Source: Verrucomicrobiota bacterium
GTDB lineage: Bacteria; Verrucomicrobiota; Verrucomicrobiia; Verrucomicrobiales; Verrucomicrobiaceae
Direction of reading: 5' to 3'
Length of the DNA: 64,000 nt
Assembly (NCBI GenBank): GCA_025360015.1
Contig: JANYCZ010000023.1
Coordinates: 114,005 to 178,004, forward strand
In this document: positions 54,964 to 63,894 of the stretch, one piece after another
How positions within the stretch are numbered: position 1 is the first letter of the stretch
Layout: every line of letters begins with the position of its first letter
Notes under the pieces: model-generated
What the model was told of the DNA's origin: nothing
Seen by the model: the letters and a program-made list of their open reading frames with translations, nothing else
The model's database searches: none
Translations under genes and position numbers: made by a program

Positions 54964-55761
54964 ATGAAATCCAACCGAATCATCCAGGGCGACGCACTCG
55001 CGGAACTCAAAAAGCTCCCTGCGTCCGTCGCCCAAGCCATCATTGCTGATCCGCCTTACTTCAATGTTCTCGAAAATGAAGCCTGGGACACCCAATGGAA
55101 AACAGCGGCCGACTACCTCGCCTGGTGCGATGGGTGGGTCGCTGAGTCCATGCGCGTCCTGCGCGATGACGGCCTGGCCTTTATCTTTGGCCAGCTAGGC
55201 AAACGCGAGCACACGTTCCTCCACCTCATGTCACGCCTCAGTCAGCAGCACCAGTTTCACGATCTCATCATCTGGGATCGTGCGGTGGGCTATGACGAGC
55301 GCCGCGACAGCTTCACGCCGCAGTACGAAATGATCCTCGTCCTTCGCAAAGGCGATGAGGTGAAGTTCAACAAAGACGCTGTCCGCATCCCTTACGATGC
55401 GGCCACCATCGAGCTCTACCTGCGGGACAAGCGCTACAAGGACAAAGCCGCCCGCCGCCAGCATCTTGAGAGCGGCAAGTTCGCCACGAACATCCTCCGC
55501 GTGCCCAGCCTGAAAGGCATTTCCAAAGAAAAGTGCGGCCACCCCTCGCAGAAGCCGCTCGGCCTCATCGGCAAACTCATCGCCTGCTCCACGGATGTCG
55601 GCGACCTCGTCATTGATCCCTTCCTCGGCTCCGGCACCACCGCCGAGGCGGCCAAGAAGCTCGACCGCCAATGGTTTGGCATCGAAAAGGACTCCAACTA
55701 CTTCAAGATCGCAAAGAAACGCCTTTCTGCCAAAGCACCAATCACCAAACGTAAAGCATAA
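54964..55761 (+). CDS. Orphan DNA methyltransferase (beta-type, N6A/N4C)
   Basis: 265 residues. The catalytic motif IV is DPPY (29-32), the substrate-recognition region is in the middle, and the AdoMet motif I lies C-terminal as DPFLGSGTT (218-226), after HPSQKP. That order is the beta class, as in CcrM and RsrI-type enzymes. No restriction gene is adjacent. The gene is inserted between ilvB and ilvN, 5 bp before ilvN, so it is co-expressed with amino-acid synthesis. It is more likely an epigenetic or regulatory orphan than part of a restriction system. Confidence 0.92.
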   Translation: MKSNRIIQGDALAELKKLPASVAQAIIADPPYFNVLENEAWDTQWKTAADYLAWCDGWVAESMRVLRDDGLAFIFGQLGKREHTFLHLMSRLSQQHQFHDLIIWDRAVGYDERRDSFTPQYEMILVLRKGDEVKFNKDAVRIPYDAATIELYLRDKRYKDKAARRQHLESGKFATNILRVPSLKGISKEKCGHPSQKPLGLIGKLIACSTDVGDLVIDPFLGSGTTAEAAKKLDRQWFGIEKDSNYFKIAKKRLSAKAPITKRKA

Positions 55762-55766
55762 ATCCC

Positions 55767-56312
55767 ATGAGCGACCGCATCCCCGCCACCACCGACAAAA
55801 AGCCAACCCCGCAGGCTGACATCATCAACATTCACACGCTCAGCGTCATGGTGAACAACCAGCCCGGCGTCCTCGGCCGTATCTGCGCCGTGTTCAGCCG
55901 CCGTGGTTTCAACATCGAATCCCTCGTCGTCTCCCAGACGCGCGATCCGCGCTTCAGCCGCATGACCATCGGCATCAGCGGCCATCCGGAAGGCCTGCAC
56001 CAGATCATCATGCAGGTGAACAAGCTCATCGACGTCATCCACGGCGTCGAGCACACCGACCGCGACGCCGTCGCCAAGGAAATGGTGCTCATCAAGGTCG
56101 CCGCCTCTGCCGCTGAGCGCACCGAGATCCTCCAGATCATCGAGCACTACAATGGCAAGACCGTCGATCTTCAGGAAGACAGCCTGATTGCCCTGATCAG
56201 CGGCAACAGCGACAAGCTCGACGCCGCCGTGCGCCTGCTCACGAAGTTCGAAATCGTCGAAACCGTTCGCACCGGCAAAGTCGTTATGGCCCGCGGCCTG
56301 ACCGAAACCTGA
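55767..56312 (+). CDS. ilvN: Acetolactate synthase small (regulatory) subunit
   Basis: 181 residues. An N-terminal ACT domain (HTLSVMVNNQPGVLGRICAV, FSRRGFNIESL) binds valine for feedback inhibition, followed by the ALS_ss_C domain (EMVLIKVAASAAERTEILQI). It activates and regulates IlvB. The ACT domain is preceded by about 20 non-conserved residues. A terminator-like hairpin follows at 56367. Confidence 0.95.
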   Translation: MSDRIPATTDKKPTPQADIINIHTLSVMVNNQPGVLGRICAVFSRRGFNIESLVVSQTRDPRFSRMTIGISGHPEGLHQIIMQVNKLIDVIHGVEHTDRDAVAKEMVLIKVAASAAERTEILQIIEHYNGKTVDLQEDSLIALISGNSDKLDAAVRLLTKFEIVETVRTGKVVMARGLTET

Positions 56313-56340
56313 TCGCTGCGCGGTAATGACGAAAACAGCA

Positions 56341-56482
56341 TGACGAATGTCGAATGAATAACTGGAGCCAGAATGCCCACCCCGGCGTTCTGGCTTCAAA
56401 ATTTCCGCATGCCGAATTAAACAGCGCATGCGTATTATTTGCCGATCATTGCGTTTTCATTCATTCGACATTCTGCATTCGT
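56341..56482. repeat. Inverted repeat of GACGAATG/CATTCGTC type around the ilvN terminator
   Basis: TGACGAATGTCGAATGAAT at 56341-56359 is matched by the reverse complement near 56457-56482 (ATTCATTCGACATT, then CTGCATTCGTCA), which has a 7-base insertion. Such 'attcgtcattcgacatt' tracts resemble short AT-rich intergenic repeats seen in related genomes, but I cannot assign a family. Confidence 0.5.
56367..56403 (+). terminator. Rho-independent terminator candidate after ilvN
   Basis: GCCAGAATGCC - CACCCC - GGCGTTCTGGC forms an 11-bp stem with one T-G wobble, followed by TTCAAAATTT. It lies 54 bp after the ilvN stop and should end the ilvB-methyltransferase-ilvN transcript. The T-tract is modest. 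Confidence 0.65.
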
Positions 56483-56491
56483 CATTTTTCC

Positions 56492-57796
56492 ATGCGCATC
56501 CTGCATCTCACCCCCGGCACTGGCAATTTCCACTGTGGAAGCTGCCTGCGTGACCATGCGCTGATCAAGGCGCTCCGCGTACGCGGGCATGATGCGCTCA
56601 TGGCCCCCTTGTACCTCCCGCTGGTGACGGACCGCGAGTTTGGCACGCAGGAGCTGCCGGTGCAGATCGGCGGCATCTCCTTGTTCATCCAGCAGAAGTT
56701 CCCCTGGTTTCACAAAGTGCCGCGCTTCGTTCATAAGTGGATCAACACCCCTGATTTCCTCCGCCTGGCCTCAAAGCGCATGGGCATGACCAGCGCCAAG
56801 GTACTCGGAGAAATGGCTCTGGGAGCGCTGCTCGGCACCGAAGGCCGGCAGTGGGGCGAATGGCAAAAGCTCATCACTTGGGTCCGCAGCCATGGGAAAT
56901 TCGACATCATCTCCCTGTCCAACAGCCTGCTCTCCGGCCTCGCTCCCACGCTGGAAAAAGAACTGGGGTTGCCCATCATCTGCTCGTTGCAGGGAGAGGA
57001 CAGCTTTCTCGATACCCTGCCGGAGCCCTACCGCGCCCAGTGCTGGGAGGTCATGCAGCGCAATGCGCGCAGCATCCGTTGCTTCATTGCTCCCAGCCAG
57101 TTCTATGCCGACCACATGCGTCAGCGTCTCGATGTGCCTGCAGCGCAGATGAAAGTGCTGCCCAATGGCATCGATACCACCGCCTTCACCACGTCTTCAC
57201 CGGACCCGAACTGGCCCATCATCGGCTTCTTTGCGCGGATGATCCACGGCAAGGGGCTCACCACCCTGGTGGATGCCTTCATCGACCTGGCCAAGCGGGG
57301 TACCGTGCCACGCGTGAAACTGCGCATCGGCGGAGCCAAGACCCCCAGCGACGAAAAATACGTGGCCGGTCTGCAAAGCAAGATCAAGGCGGCCGGACTG
57401 ACGAACCGCGTGGAGTGGCACCCGAATGTCAGCTTCAAAGACAAGGTGCATTTCTTCCATGACCTCACCGTCTTCAGCGTCCCCGCCACCTATGGGGAGG
57501 CCTTCGGGCTGTATGTCATCGAGGCCGTTTCCAGCGGTGTGCCCGTGGTGCAGCCGGACCATGGCGCCTTCCCGGAGCTCATCGCCGCCACCGAAGGCGG
57601 CATGCTCTGCAAGCCGGATGATGCCAAGGCGCTGGCAGACACCCTCGAAGCCCTGCTCAACGACGACGAGCAGCGCGAAAAATTCTCCAAAAACGGCCTC
57701 ACCAAAGTCCGCCAGGAATTCAGCGCCACCCGAATGGCCGAGCGTTTTGAAGCCGTCCTCCAGGAAGCAGTGACAGCCACGAAAGCCCCGCGTTGA
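56492..57796 (+). CDS. Glycosyltransferase, GT4 family
   Basis: 434 residues from ATG 56492; the in-frame stretch to 56354 is repeat and terminator sequence. The N-terminal Rossmann domain starts MRILHLTPGTGNFHCGSCLR, and the C-terminal domain has the GT4 donor-binding E-x7-E motif (YGEAFGLYVIEAVSSGVPVV). LPNGIDTTAF links the domains. It transfers a sugar from a nucleotide donor, for surface polysaccharide or glycolipid synthesis. No other sugar genes are adjacent, so its acceptor is unknown. Confidence 0.88.
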   Translation: MRILHLTPGTGNFHCGSCLRDHALIKALRVRGHDALMAPLYLPLVTDREFGTQELPVQIGGISLFIQQKFPWFHKVPRFVHKWINTPDFLRLASKRMGMTSAKVLGEMALGALLGTEGRQWGEWQKLITWVRSHGKFDIISLSNSLLSGLAPTLEKELGLPIICSLQGEDSFLDTLPEPYRAQCWEVMQRNARSIRCFIAPSQFYADHMRQRLDVPAAQMKVLPNGIDTTAFTTSSPDPNWPIIGFFARMIHGKGLTTLVDAFIDLAKRGTVPRVKLRIGGAKTPSDEKYVAGLQSKIKAAGLTNRVEWHPNVSFKDKVHFFHDLTVFSVPATYGEAFGLYVIEAVSSGVPVVQPDHGAFPELIAATEGGMLCKPDDAKALADTLEALLNDDEQREKFSKNGLTKVRQEFSATRMAERFEAVLQEAVTATKAPR

Positions 57797-57830
57797 CCCC
57801 GCCACTCTCCGCTCCAATATCAGCCCGCCC

Positions 57831-58244
57831 ATGACTTCCATCAGCTTTGGCGAGGCCGTTCGGCGCTCGATTCAAAAAGACCCCCGCTACCATCCCGCCG
57901 CCTACGAACTGGTGCGCGATGCACTGCACATGGCCGCCAAGAAATTCCGGGACGAGAATGCCGAGGATCAGCACGTCAGCGGTCAGGAACTTCTCGCCGG
58001 TTTCCGCGATCACGTGCTGTCCGAATACGGCCCCATGTCCAACATCATTCTCGACCAATGGGGCCTGCAGCGTGGCGAGGACGTGGGCAACATTGTTTAT
58101 AATCTGATCGACTGCGGCTACTTCGGCAAAAACGACGGCGACAGCCTCGAAGACTTTTCCGGCGGCTATGCCTTTGCCAGCGCCTTCACCCATCCTTTCC
58201 TCCCTGCCTCGCTGCGTGAAGCGCACGAGAAAAAATCTTCATGA
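57831..58244 (+). CDS. Minf_1886 family protein
   Basis: 137 residues. The sequence FGEAVRRSIQKDPRYHPAAY, then FVRDAL-type ELVRDALHMAA, and later LDQWGLQRGEDVGNIVYNLI with CGYFGKNDGDS, matches the Minf_1886 family named from Methylacidiphilum, widespread in Verrucomicrobiota and Planctomycetota. Function unknown. The stop overlaps the peptidase start by 4 bp (ATGA), so the two are translationally coupled. Confidence 0.82.
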   Translation: MTSISFGEAVRRSIQKDPRYHPAAYELVRDALHMAAKKFRDENAEDQHVSGQELLAGFRDHVLSEYGPMSNIILDQWGLQRGEDVGNIVYNLIDCGYFGKNDGDSLEDFSGGYAFASAFTHPFLPASLREAHEKKSS

Positions 58245-60808
58245 AAAAAGTTTTGTCCCGTTCCGTGTCCGCCAAATCCACCACTCTCACCGTCCCCACT
58301 CTGGATGCCAGCGTCACCACGCTGCCCAACGGCCTGGAAGTCATCGTACGTGAAGACCATGCCCATCCGCTGGCCAGCGTGCAGGTGTGGATCAAGGCGG
58401 GCAGCATGCATGAGGAGCAGCACACCGGCGCGGGCATCGCGCATTGCGTGGAGCACATGCTTTTCAAAGGCACGGAGAAGCGCGATCCCGCGCAGATCTC
58501 CCAGGGCATCCAGGCCCTCGGCGGTTATGTCAATGCCTACACCTCCTTCAACCGCACCGTGTACTGGATCGACGGCCTCGCGGAGCACGCCGGCGGCTAT
58601 CTCGACATCCTCGCGGACATGATCCGGCATTCGAAGTTCGACGCGGATGAGCTCACGCGTGAAAAGGAAGTCATCCGCCGTGAGATGGCCATGGACAATG
58701 ACGATCCCGGCAGCGCCATCCAGCATCTGATGCAGGCCACCGCCTTCCGCCAGCACCCGCTGCGCCACCCCATCATCGGTCATCGCGAAATCTTCGATCA
58801 GATCTCCCGTGCGGATGTGTACGGCTTCGTGCAGCGCCACTATGTGCCCAACAATGCCTTCATCGTCATCGTTGGGGATGTGGATACCGCCGCCATCCTG
58901 GAAACCGTGCGCAGTCACTTCGGCGACTGGCAGCGCCGTGCGTTTGATCCCGTGATGCTGCCCGCCGAGCCACGTCAGCAGGGCAGCCGCTTTGCCACCA
59001 AAAACTTCACCACCGAGCTCACCCGCATCGCCCTTGGCTGGCAGATTCCTGGAGAGAACCACGAGGACAAACCCGCCCTCGATGTGCTGGCCTTCCTGCT
59101 GGGCTCCGGCCGCAGCTCACGCCTTTATCAGGAACTGCGGGAGAAGCGCAGCCTCGCCCATTACATCTGGGCCGGTGCCTGGTGCGCACCGGAAGTCGGC
59201 CTTTTCAATGTCGAGGCGGAATGCAATCCTGACGATGCTGAAAAGCTGAAGAAGGGCATGCTCGAAGTCCTTGCCGTCATGCAAAAAAGCGGCCCCGGCC
59301 GCGCCGAACTCGAGAAGGCCGTGCGTGCCACACTCAGCGGTCAGATGCGCACGCTCAGCACCGTCAAAGGCCAGGCCAGCAGCCTGGGCAATGGCTGGCT
59401 GCTCTCCGGCTCGCTCGATTATCAGCGCCAGTTCCTCGATGCCATCACCGCGCTCACGCCTGATGTCATCCGCGATGCTGCGCGCCGGTACTTGCAGCCG
59501 GAAAACATTTGCACCGTGATCGTGGGCGATGAGGTCGAGACGCACAACCAAGCCAAGGCCGGCGCGGACTCGGCACGGCCTGAGATTCAGCGCTTCAAAC
59601 TGAAAAACGGACTCATTCTGCTCGTGGGAGAAAATCCACGCCTGCCGCTCATCAGCGTGCGCACCAATTTCCTCGCCGGGGTTCTCGCGGAAACCGACGT
59701 CTCCGCTGGTGTCACGCAGATATCTGCGCAGATGCTGCTCAAAGGCACGAAGAAACGTGCGGCGGCAGATATCGCAGCCGAGTTGGAAAATCGCGGCGGC
59801 AGCCTCATCTGCACCGCTGACGCGCACCGCTACATGATCGGTGCCGATGTCATGCGTGGGGATGAAGCCGACGCGCTCGACCTCGTGGCCGATCTCATCC
59901 TCAATCCCGCGCTGCCGCAGGCGCAACTGGCCGAGGTGAAGAAGCGCCAGGTCGCCAACATCCTCGAAGAAAAGGAAGACCCGCTCACCGTGGCCATGCG
60001 CAAAGCACGGCGTGAAATCTTTGCCGGACAGCCCTTCCACCGCACCGCGCTGGGCACCGAGCAATCCGTGGCCGCGCTGAAACTCATCGACTGCCGCGCC
60101 ATGCTGCATGCCAGCTTCACCACCGGCAACGGCGTCGTCTCCGTCTTTGGCGATGTCAAAGCCGCCGTGGTGAAAGCGCAGGTGGAAAAAGCCTTCGCCA
60201 AACTGCCACGCGGCAATCGCCAGATCGCACTCGGGCGCGAATACCACGCCAGCGCCAAGCCTGCCGCCTGGACCGAGCACCTCGAAAAAGAACAAGCCGT
60301 CCTCGTCGTCGGCTTCCGCACCGTCGGTCTGGAAGACCGTGACGTGCATGCGCTTAATCTCATTGATGAAGCCTGCAGCGACATGGGCAGCCGTTTGTTC
60401 AATCGCATCCGCGAAGAGCTCGGCCTCGCCTACTACGTCGGCGCGCAAAACTTCGCAGCGATGGGCGCGGGCGCTTTCTACTTCTACGTCGGAACCGATC
60501 CCAAAAAAGTGAAGCTCGCTGAGAAGGAGCTCATGGCGCAGATCAATGATCTCGCCACCAACGGCCTGCATGCCGATGAGATTGATCGTGCCCGTGTGAC
60601 TTGGCGTTCTTCATGGCTGCGTGCGCAGCAGGGCAACACCGGCATGGCCGACGTGTGTGCCTGGAATGAAATCAACGGACTGGGCTGGGATCATTTCCAA
60701 AAACTCCCCGGCATCATGGCCGACATCAGCTCCAAGGAGATTCAACGCGTCGCAGCGAAGTACTTCGGGGAGAAGAAAGCTTTCATCGTGCGCGTGCTGC
60801 CGAAGTAG
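58241..60808 (+). CDS. M16-family zinc metallopeptidase, two-domain pair (pitrilysin-like)
   Basis: 855 residues made of two M16 halves. The first carries the inverted zinc motif His68-x2-Glu71-His72 (HCVEHMLFKG) and the third ligand Glu in EVIRREMAMDND. The second half (from about residue 445, LKNGLILLVGENPRLPLISV) has the same fold without the zinc motif. This active-inactive arrangement is that of PqqL/YmxG-type fused peptidases. It has no signal peptide. It degrades small peptides or processes precursors. Coupled to the Minf_1886 gene. Confidence 0.93.
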   Translation: MKKVLSRSVSAKSTTLTVPTLDASVTTLPNGLEVIVREDHAHPLASVQVWIKAGSMHEEQHTGAGIAHCVEHMLFKGTEKRDPAQISQGIQALGGYVNAYTSFNRTVYWIDGLAEHAGGYLDILADMIRHSKFDADELTREKEVIRREMAMDNDDPGSAIQHLMQATAFRQHPLRHPIIGHREIFDQISRADVYGFVQRHYVPNNAFIVIVGDVDTAAILETVRSHFGDWQRRAFDPVMLPAEPRQQGSRFATKNFTTELTRIALGWQIPGENHEDKPALDVLAFLLGSGRSSRLYQELREKRSLAHYIWAGAWCAPEVGLFNVEAECNPDDAEKLKKGMLEVLAVMQKSGPGRAELEKAVRATLSGQMRTLSTVKGQASSLGNGWLLSGSLDYQRQFLDAITALTPDVIRDAARRYLQPENICTVIVGDEVETHNQAKAGADSARPEIQRFKLKNGLILLVGENPRLPLISVRTNFLAGVLAETDVSAGVTQISAQMLLKGTKKRAAADIAAELENRGGSLICTADAHRYMIGADVMRGDEADALDLVADLILNPALPQAQLAEVKKRQVANILEEKEDPLTVAMRKARREIFAGQPFHRTALGTEQSVAALKLIDCRAMLHASFTTGNGVVSVFGDVKAAVVKAQVEKAFAKLPRGNRQIALGREYHASAKPAAWTEHLEKEQAVLVVGFRTVGLEDRDVHALNLIDEACSDMGSRLFNRIREELGLAYYVGAQNFAAMGAGAFYFYVGTDPKKVKLAEKELMAQINDLATNGLHADEIDRARVTWRSSWLRAQQGNTGMADVCAWNEINGLGWDHFQKLPGIMADISSKEIQRVAAKYFGEKKAFIVRVLPK

Positions 60809-60825
60809 CGCAAGCCTCCGGCTTG
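60806..60825 (-). repeat. REP-like palindrome with GTAGC head (copy 6)
   Basis: GTAGC (starting in the M16 stop codon) precedes CAAGCC-TCC-GGCTTG, a 6-bp stem with loop TCC. On the minus strand it reads stem, GGA loop, stem, GCTAC, matching copy 5. Confidence 0.6.
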
Positions 60826-60984
60826 TAGGACTATCAGAGCCTTCAATTCATATCCGCTTCATCGAGGGAGAGGCTTGCTCGTATACCGGTGTTCGTGCGT
60901 ATTCCCAAAGCTCCCCTCAGATGCGGGGGAGGGCATAAGCATGTTCCGAAAATAAATTTAATTTTTCAAACTTCCCCGCCAAAC

Positions 60985-61164
60985 TTGGCCCGACGGCTGC
61001 TCTATCAAAGACTCAGTTGGGGCGCAAGCTTCACAAATATTTCTCGGGTTCGCCTGAGGAAACACACAACGAGCTGGAGAGTCGCTTCATGGTTGGGACT
61101 CTCTGGTCACCTAAAGGCCCGGAAGGATTTTGGTTGGGTCCTTCCGGGCCGAGTTGTTTTCAGA
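60985..61164 (+). ncRNA. Candidate structured small RNA, copy 1 of a tandem pair
   Basis: Three hairpins in order: CTCGGG-TTCG-CCTGAG (61043-61058, UUCG tetraloop), GAGAGTC/GACTCTC (61077-61103), and GGCCCGGAAGGA/TCCTTCCGGGCC (61116-61150) followed by GAGTTGTTTT, a terminator-like end. The 180-bp unit recurs at 61442. A protein reading frame through it is not supported, because nearly all base differences between copies change the residue. No promoter was clearly identified. No Rfam family is recognised by eye. Confidence 0.65.
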
Positions 61165-61441
61165 CATCGGCATCAACCGGCAAAAGGCAGCAGGAGATTT
61201 CGAGCTCAGGCTCAAGCGCGGATCTCTATTCCAACGGCTTCACCCACAGATGGCGCAGCGTGCGGAGAGGTGCCTTATGTGAAGCACGAAGAGGCCATCC
61301 AATCCTGAGATGGCTTGAAGTGGATTGAGGGATTAAGACCTTTTCAGTCCCAGCAGAACGTCTGCCTTTGAATTCTGTTTGCGAGACTGGCACACACACC
61401 CAACGAGGAGATTGGTTCTGGTCCGTATAAAATGCGCATGA

Positions 61442-61621
61442 TTGGCCCGACGGCTGCTCTATCAATGACTCAGTTGGGGCGCAAGCTTCACAAACATTTC
61501 TCGGGTTCGCCTGAGGAAACACACAACGAGCTGGAGAGTCGCTTCATGGTTGGGACTCTCCGGTCACCTAAAGGCCCGGGAGGATTTTGGTTGGGTTCTC
61601 CCGGGCCGAGTTTGTTTCAAG
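61442..61621 (+). ncRNA. Candidate structured small RNA, copy 2 of a tandem pair
   Basis: The same order of hairpins: 61500-61515, 61534-61560 and 61573-61607. In the third stem an A-U pair of copy 1 is G-C here and a G-C pair is G-U, so all 12 pairs remain. The TTGGCCCGACGG start is shared and marks the left edge of the repeat. The 280 bp between the copies (61165-61441) show no gene or recognised element. Confidence 0.65.
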
Positions 61622-61678
61622 ACAACACCTGCAGGGCAGGGGACAATAGCACGCGAAGATGCATGCTCTTCTTCTTCC

Positions 61679-61915
61679 TTACTGCCTCATCCCAATCGCC
61701 ACTGCGATTCCCACGAGCAGCAGGCTGAACCAGAACCAACGATTGTAGAGCCGATCCCACCACTGCCGCGACTCGGCTTCCATCGGCGATTCTCCCACGC
61801 GTGAGTTTTCCCTCAACGTCCGCGAACCTGCACGCAGCACTCCGAACAGCTCCAGAATTCCGTCCACAAAGCGGACCGCAAACAGGATGAGGTGGCCGAT
61901 CAGTTCTTCGAGCAT
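61679..61915 (-). CDS. Small membrane protein, 78 residues
   Basis: An amphipathic N-terminal helix (about 1-28, LIGHLILFAVRFVDGILELF) and one C-terminal membrane helix (about 59-76, FWFSLLLVGIAVAIG) flank a charged middle. It could be a bitopic inner-membrane protein. The open frame, unbiased codons and clear start ATG 61915 are the only evidence. The next small membrane gene lies on the same strand. Confidence 0.5.
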   Translation of the reverse strand: MLEELIGHLILFAVRFVDGILELFGVLRAGSRTLRENSRVGESPMEAESRQWWDRLYNRWFWFSLLLVGIAVAIGMRQ

Positions 61916-62042
61916 GGGGAGGAAGGTGAGCCGGAATGTGAAGTCCTTGTTCCAGCAAAGGAAAAGTTCTTCTGGGCTGCGTCTTCGCTGCTAAAGAGCC
62001 ACGCCGAGACCCTGCTGCCATTACAATTTCAGCGCCTAACTC

Positions 62043-62231
62043 TTAGCCCCAATACCGCCAGGCTAATCCACCGGCGATCACCATCAAGAGCAGGATGAGG
62101 CAGATGAGGCGGCAGGTGACCCCGGAGGCGCGAGCTTCGCGATCAGGGTGGGACTCTTCGAGGAGGGGGGTTTTGGACAGAAACTTATCGACGGACCAGA
62201 TGGCCCCGAAGAACTCAGCGACGGTCTTCAA
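62043..62231 (-). CDS. Small membrane protein, 62 residues
   Basis: A charged N-terminal two-thirds precedes one C-terminal hydrophobic helix (about residues 42-58, LICLILLLMVIAGGLAW). It starts at ATG 62231, 18 bp downstream of the PQQ-propeller stop on the same strand, so it may be co-transcribed. No family is recognised. Confidence 0.5.
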   Translation of the reverse strand: MKTVAEFFGAIWSVDKFLSKTPLLEESHPDREARASGVTCRLICLILLLMVIAGGLAWRYWG

Positions 62232-62249
62232 GATGCCGAGGATGCCCGT

Positions 62250-63515
62250 CTATTTCTTGATCCGGTACAGATTCCCTTCCGTGCGAATCAAGAGGTCAGA
62301 ACCGATCACGGCATACGAGGCGAGGCTGTGCTCACCGAGATCGTTTTTGGCGAGGATGCTGAAGGACTTGCCGGGCTTCACGACGATGCCGAGACCTTTT
62401 TCGTCCTGGAGGTAGAGCTTGCCATCGGCGGCGAGGAGGGAGGCGGAGATGGGGCCGGTGCAGCGTTCCGAGTAATGGACGGTGCCGGTTTTGGCATCGG
62501 CGCAGGTGAGGATGCCGCTGTCCGCCACGAAGTAGAGCTCATCGCCGATGACGACCATGCTGGGGTTGTGCGGCGCGGCTTTGTCGATGGTCCAGGCGAG
62601 GTGGGTGGCGGTGACGTCGCCCTTGCTGGCTGCGTCCACCTTGATGGCAAGGACGGAGGGCTTGTTGTAGCCGGTGGAGAGGTAGATCATGCCGTGGGCA
62701 AAGATCGGGCGGGGAACGATGGAATAGCCCTGGTCGTAGTTGCAGTGCCAGATTTCGGTGCCGTCCTTGGGATTGAGCGCATTCACGACGCCGCTGCCGG
62801 GGGTGATGAGCTGCTTCTGGCCATTTACGTCGATGATGAGCGGGGTGCAGAAGGAGAATTTCTTTTGGGCGTCCGACTGCCGGGCGAAGGTCCAGCGCAC
62901 TTTTCCGGTGGCTTTGTCGAGCGCGATGACCTTGGGCTCAGTTTCGGCATCGGCATTGAAGATGAGCAGGTCTTCAAACAGCACGGGGCTGCTGCCGTTG
63001 CCATGCACGGGTGAGTACGCAAACTCCTGTGTGCTCCACATTGTCTTGCCCGTCAGGGCGTCCAAGCAGGCGGTGCCGAGGTGGCCGAAGTGGACGTAGA
63101 GTTTTTTGTCCTCATAGATCGGCGTCGGGCTGGCATGGCTGTTTTTGCGGTGCGCCGTCGGCGATTTCACCTGAAACAGCTCCACGTCCCACACGGGCTT
63201 GCCGTTGGTGGCATCGAGCGAGATCACCCGCAGCGACCGGTCTGCCGTGGCTTCCTCCTTGCCGCTGAGCGAGACTGCCGAGGTCAGGAAGATGCGCGTT
63301 CCCACCACCACGGGGGAGGACCAGCCAATGCCAGCAACGGGTGCCTTCCATGCGATGTGCGAGGTCGGGCTCCAGGTGAGTGGGAGATTCTTGGCCTCCG
63401 AGTGGCCCTGCGCATCCGTGCCACGGAACTCAGTCCAATTTTGGGCCGTGGGCGCGGCAGGGGCGGCGGCTAGGAGAGTTGTGGAGGAGAGAAGGAGAGC
63501 GAGAGGAAGGCGCAT
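62250..63515 (-). CDS. Secreted PQQ-like beta-propeller repeat protein
   Basis: 421 residues from ATG 63515 with a signal peptide (cleavage after LLAAA, about residue 19). The mature part begins NWTEFRGTDAQGHSEAKNLP, the common opening of Verrucomicrobiota/Planctomycetota outer-membrane-type propellers. It contains repeated PQQ-like blades (TGKVRWTFARQSD, TKDGTEIWHCNYD-like, LYFVADSGILTCADAKTGT). The PQQ cofactor site is not evident, so it may be a protein-interaction propeller like BamB. The upstream in-frame extension has no signal and is discounted. Confidence 0.88.
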   Translation of the reverse strand: MRLPLALLLSSTTLLAAAPAAPTAQNWTEFRGTDAQGHSEAKNLPLTWSPTSHIAWKAPVAGIGWSSPVVVGTRIFLTSAVSLSGKEEATADRSLRVISLDATNGKPVWDVELFQVKSPTAHRKNSHASPTPIYEDKKLYVHFGHLGTACLDALTGKTMWSTQEFAYSPVHGNGSSPVLFEDLLIFNADAETEPKVIALDKATGKVRWTFARQSDAQKKFSFCTPLIIDVNGQKQLITPGSGVVNALNPKDGTEIWHCNYDQGYSIVPRPIFAHGMIYLSTGYNKPSVLAIKVDAASKGDVTATHLAWTIDKAAPHNPSMVVIGDELYFVADSGILTCADAKTGTVHYSERCTGPISASLLAADGKLYLQDEKGLGIVVKPGKSFSILAKNDLGEHSLASYAVIGSDLLIRTEGNLYRIKK

Positions 63516-63894
63516 GAGGTGGAAAGAACGCTGCGAATACGCAGGCGTTTTCAGAATGCGAGACATGAGGCGGATTTGTTCCCAAAATGAAGCATGCTCT
63601 ATGGTGCCTTTGTGTGTGGGTCCGAGACATGCCAATCCACTACGGCCCCGGTGCACATCCCGCCTATAGATTCTGCTTGTTTTGACAGTATTCTTCCGGG
63701 TAGCATCCGACTATGTATGATCGCCGGAGGGTTTTCATTTTGCTGGTGCTTGTGGTGCTGCTGCCCTTGGGCACTAGAACGCAGGTGCAAGACTACAACA
63801 ACGCGATGCGAACTTGCCTGACCTGGGCTGCCATCCGCATCAGTCCATATTTCGTTGAAACGGCGGCGCAATTTTTATTCTGTAAAAGTAGCGA
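63516..63894. other. Gene-free stretch next to an insertion sequence
   Basis: About 380 bp between the propeller gene and the transposase end. It includes the propeller promoter region and, towards 63840-63894, AT-rich sequence that should contain the IS terminal inverted repeat. A 73-codon open frame at 63713-63934 runs antisense into the transposase and is not supported. Confidence 0.4.

Noticed and set aside
59117..60571. 484-codon frame antisense to the M16 peptidase
   Set aside because: Shadow frame with no family features.
61017..61728. Short open frames through the tandem repeat (FSGSPEETHNELESRFMVGT)
   Set aside because: The frame is present in both copies, but almost every base difference changes the amino acid while the stem pairing is preserved, so an RNA is the better explanation.
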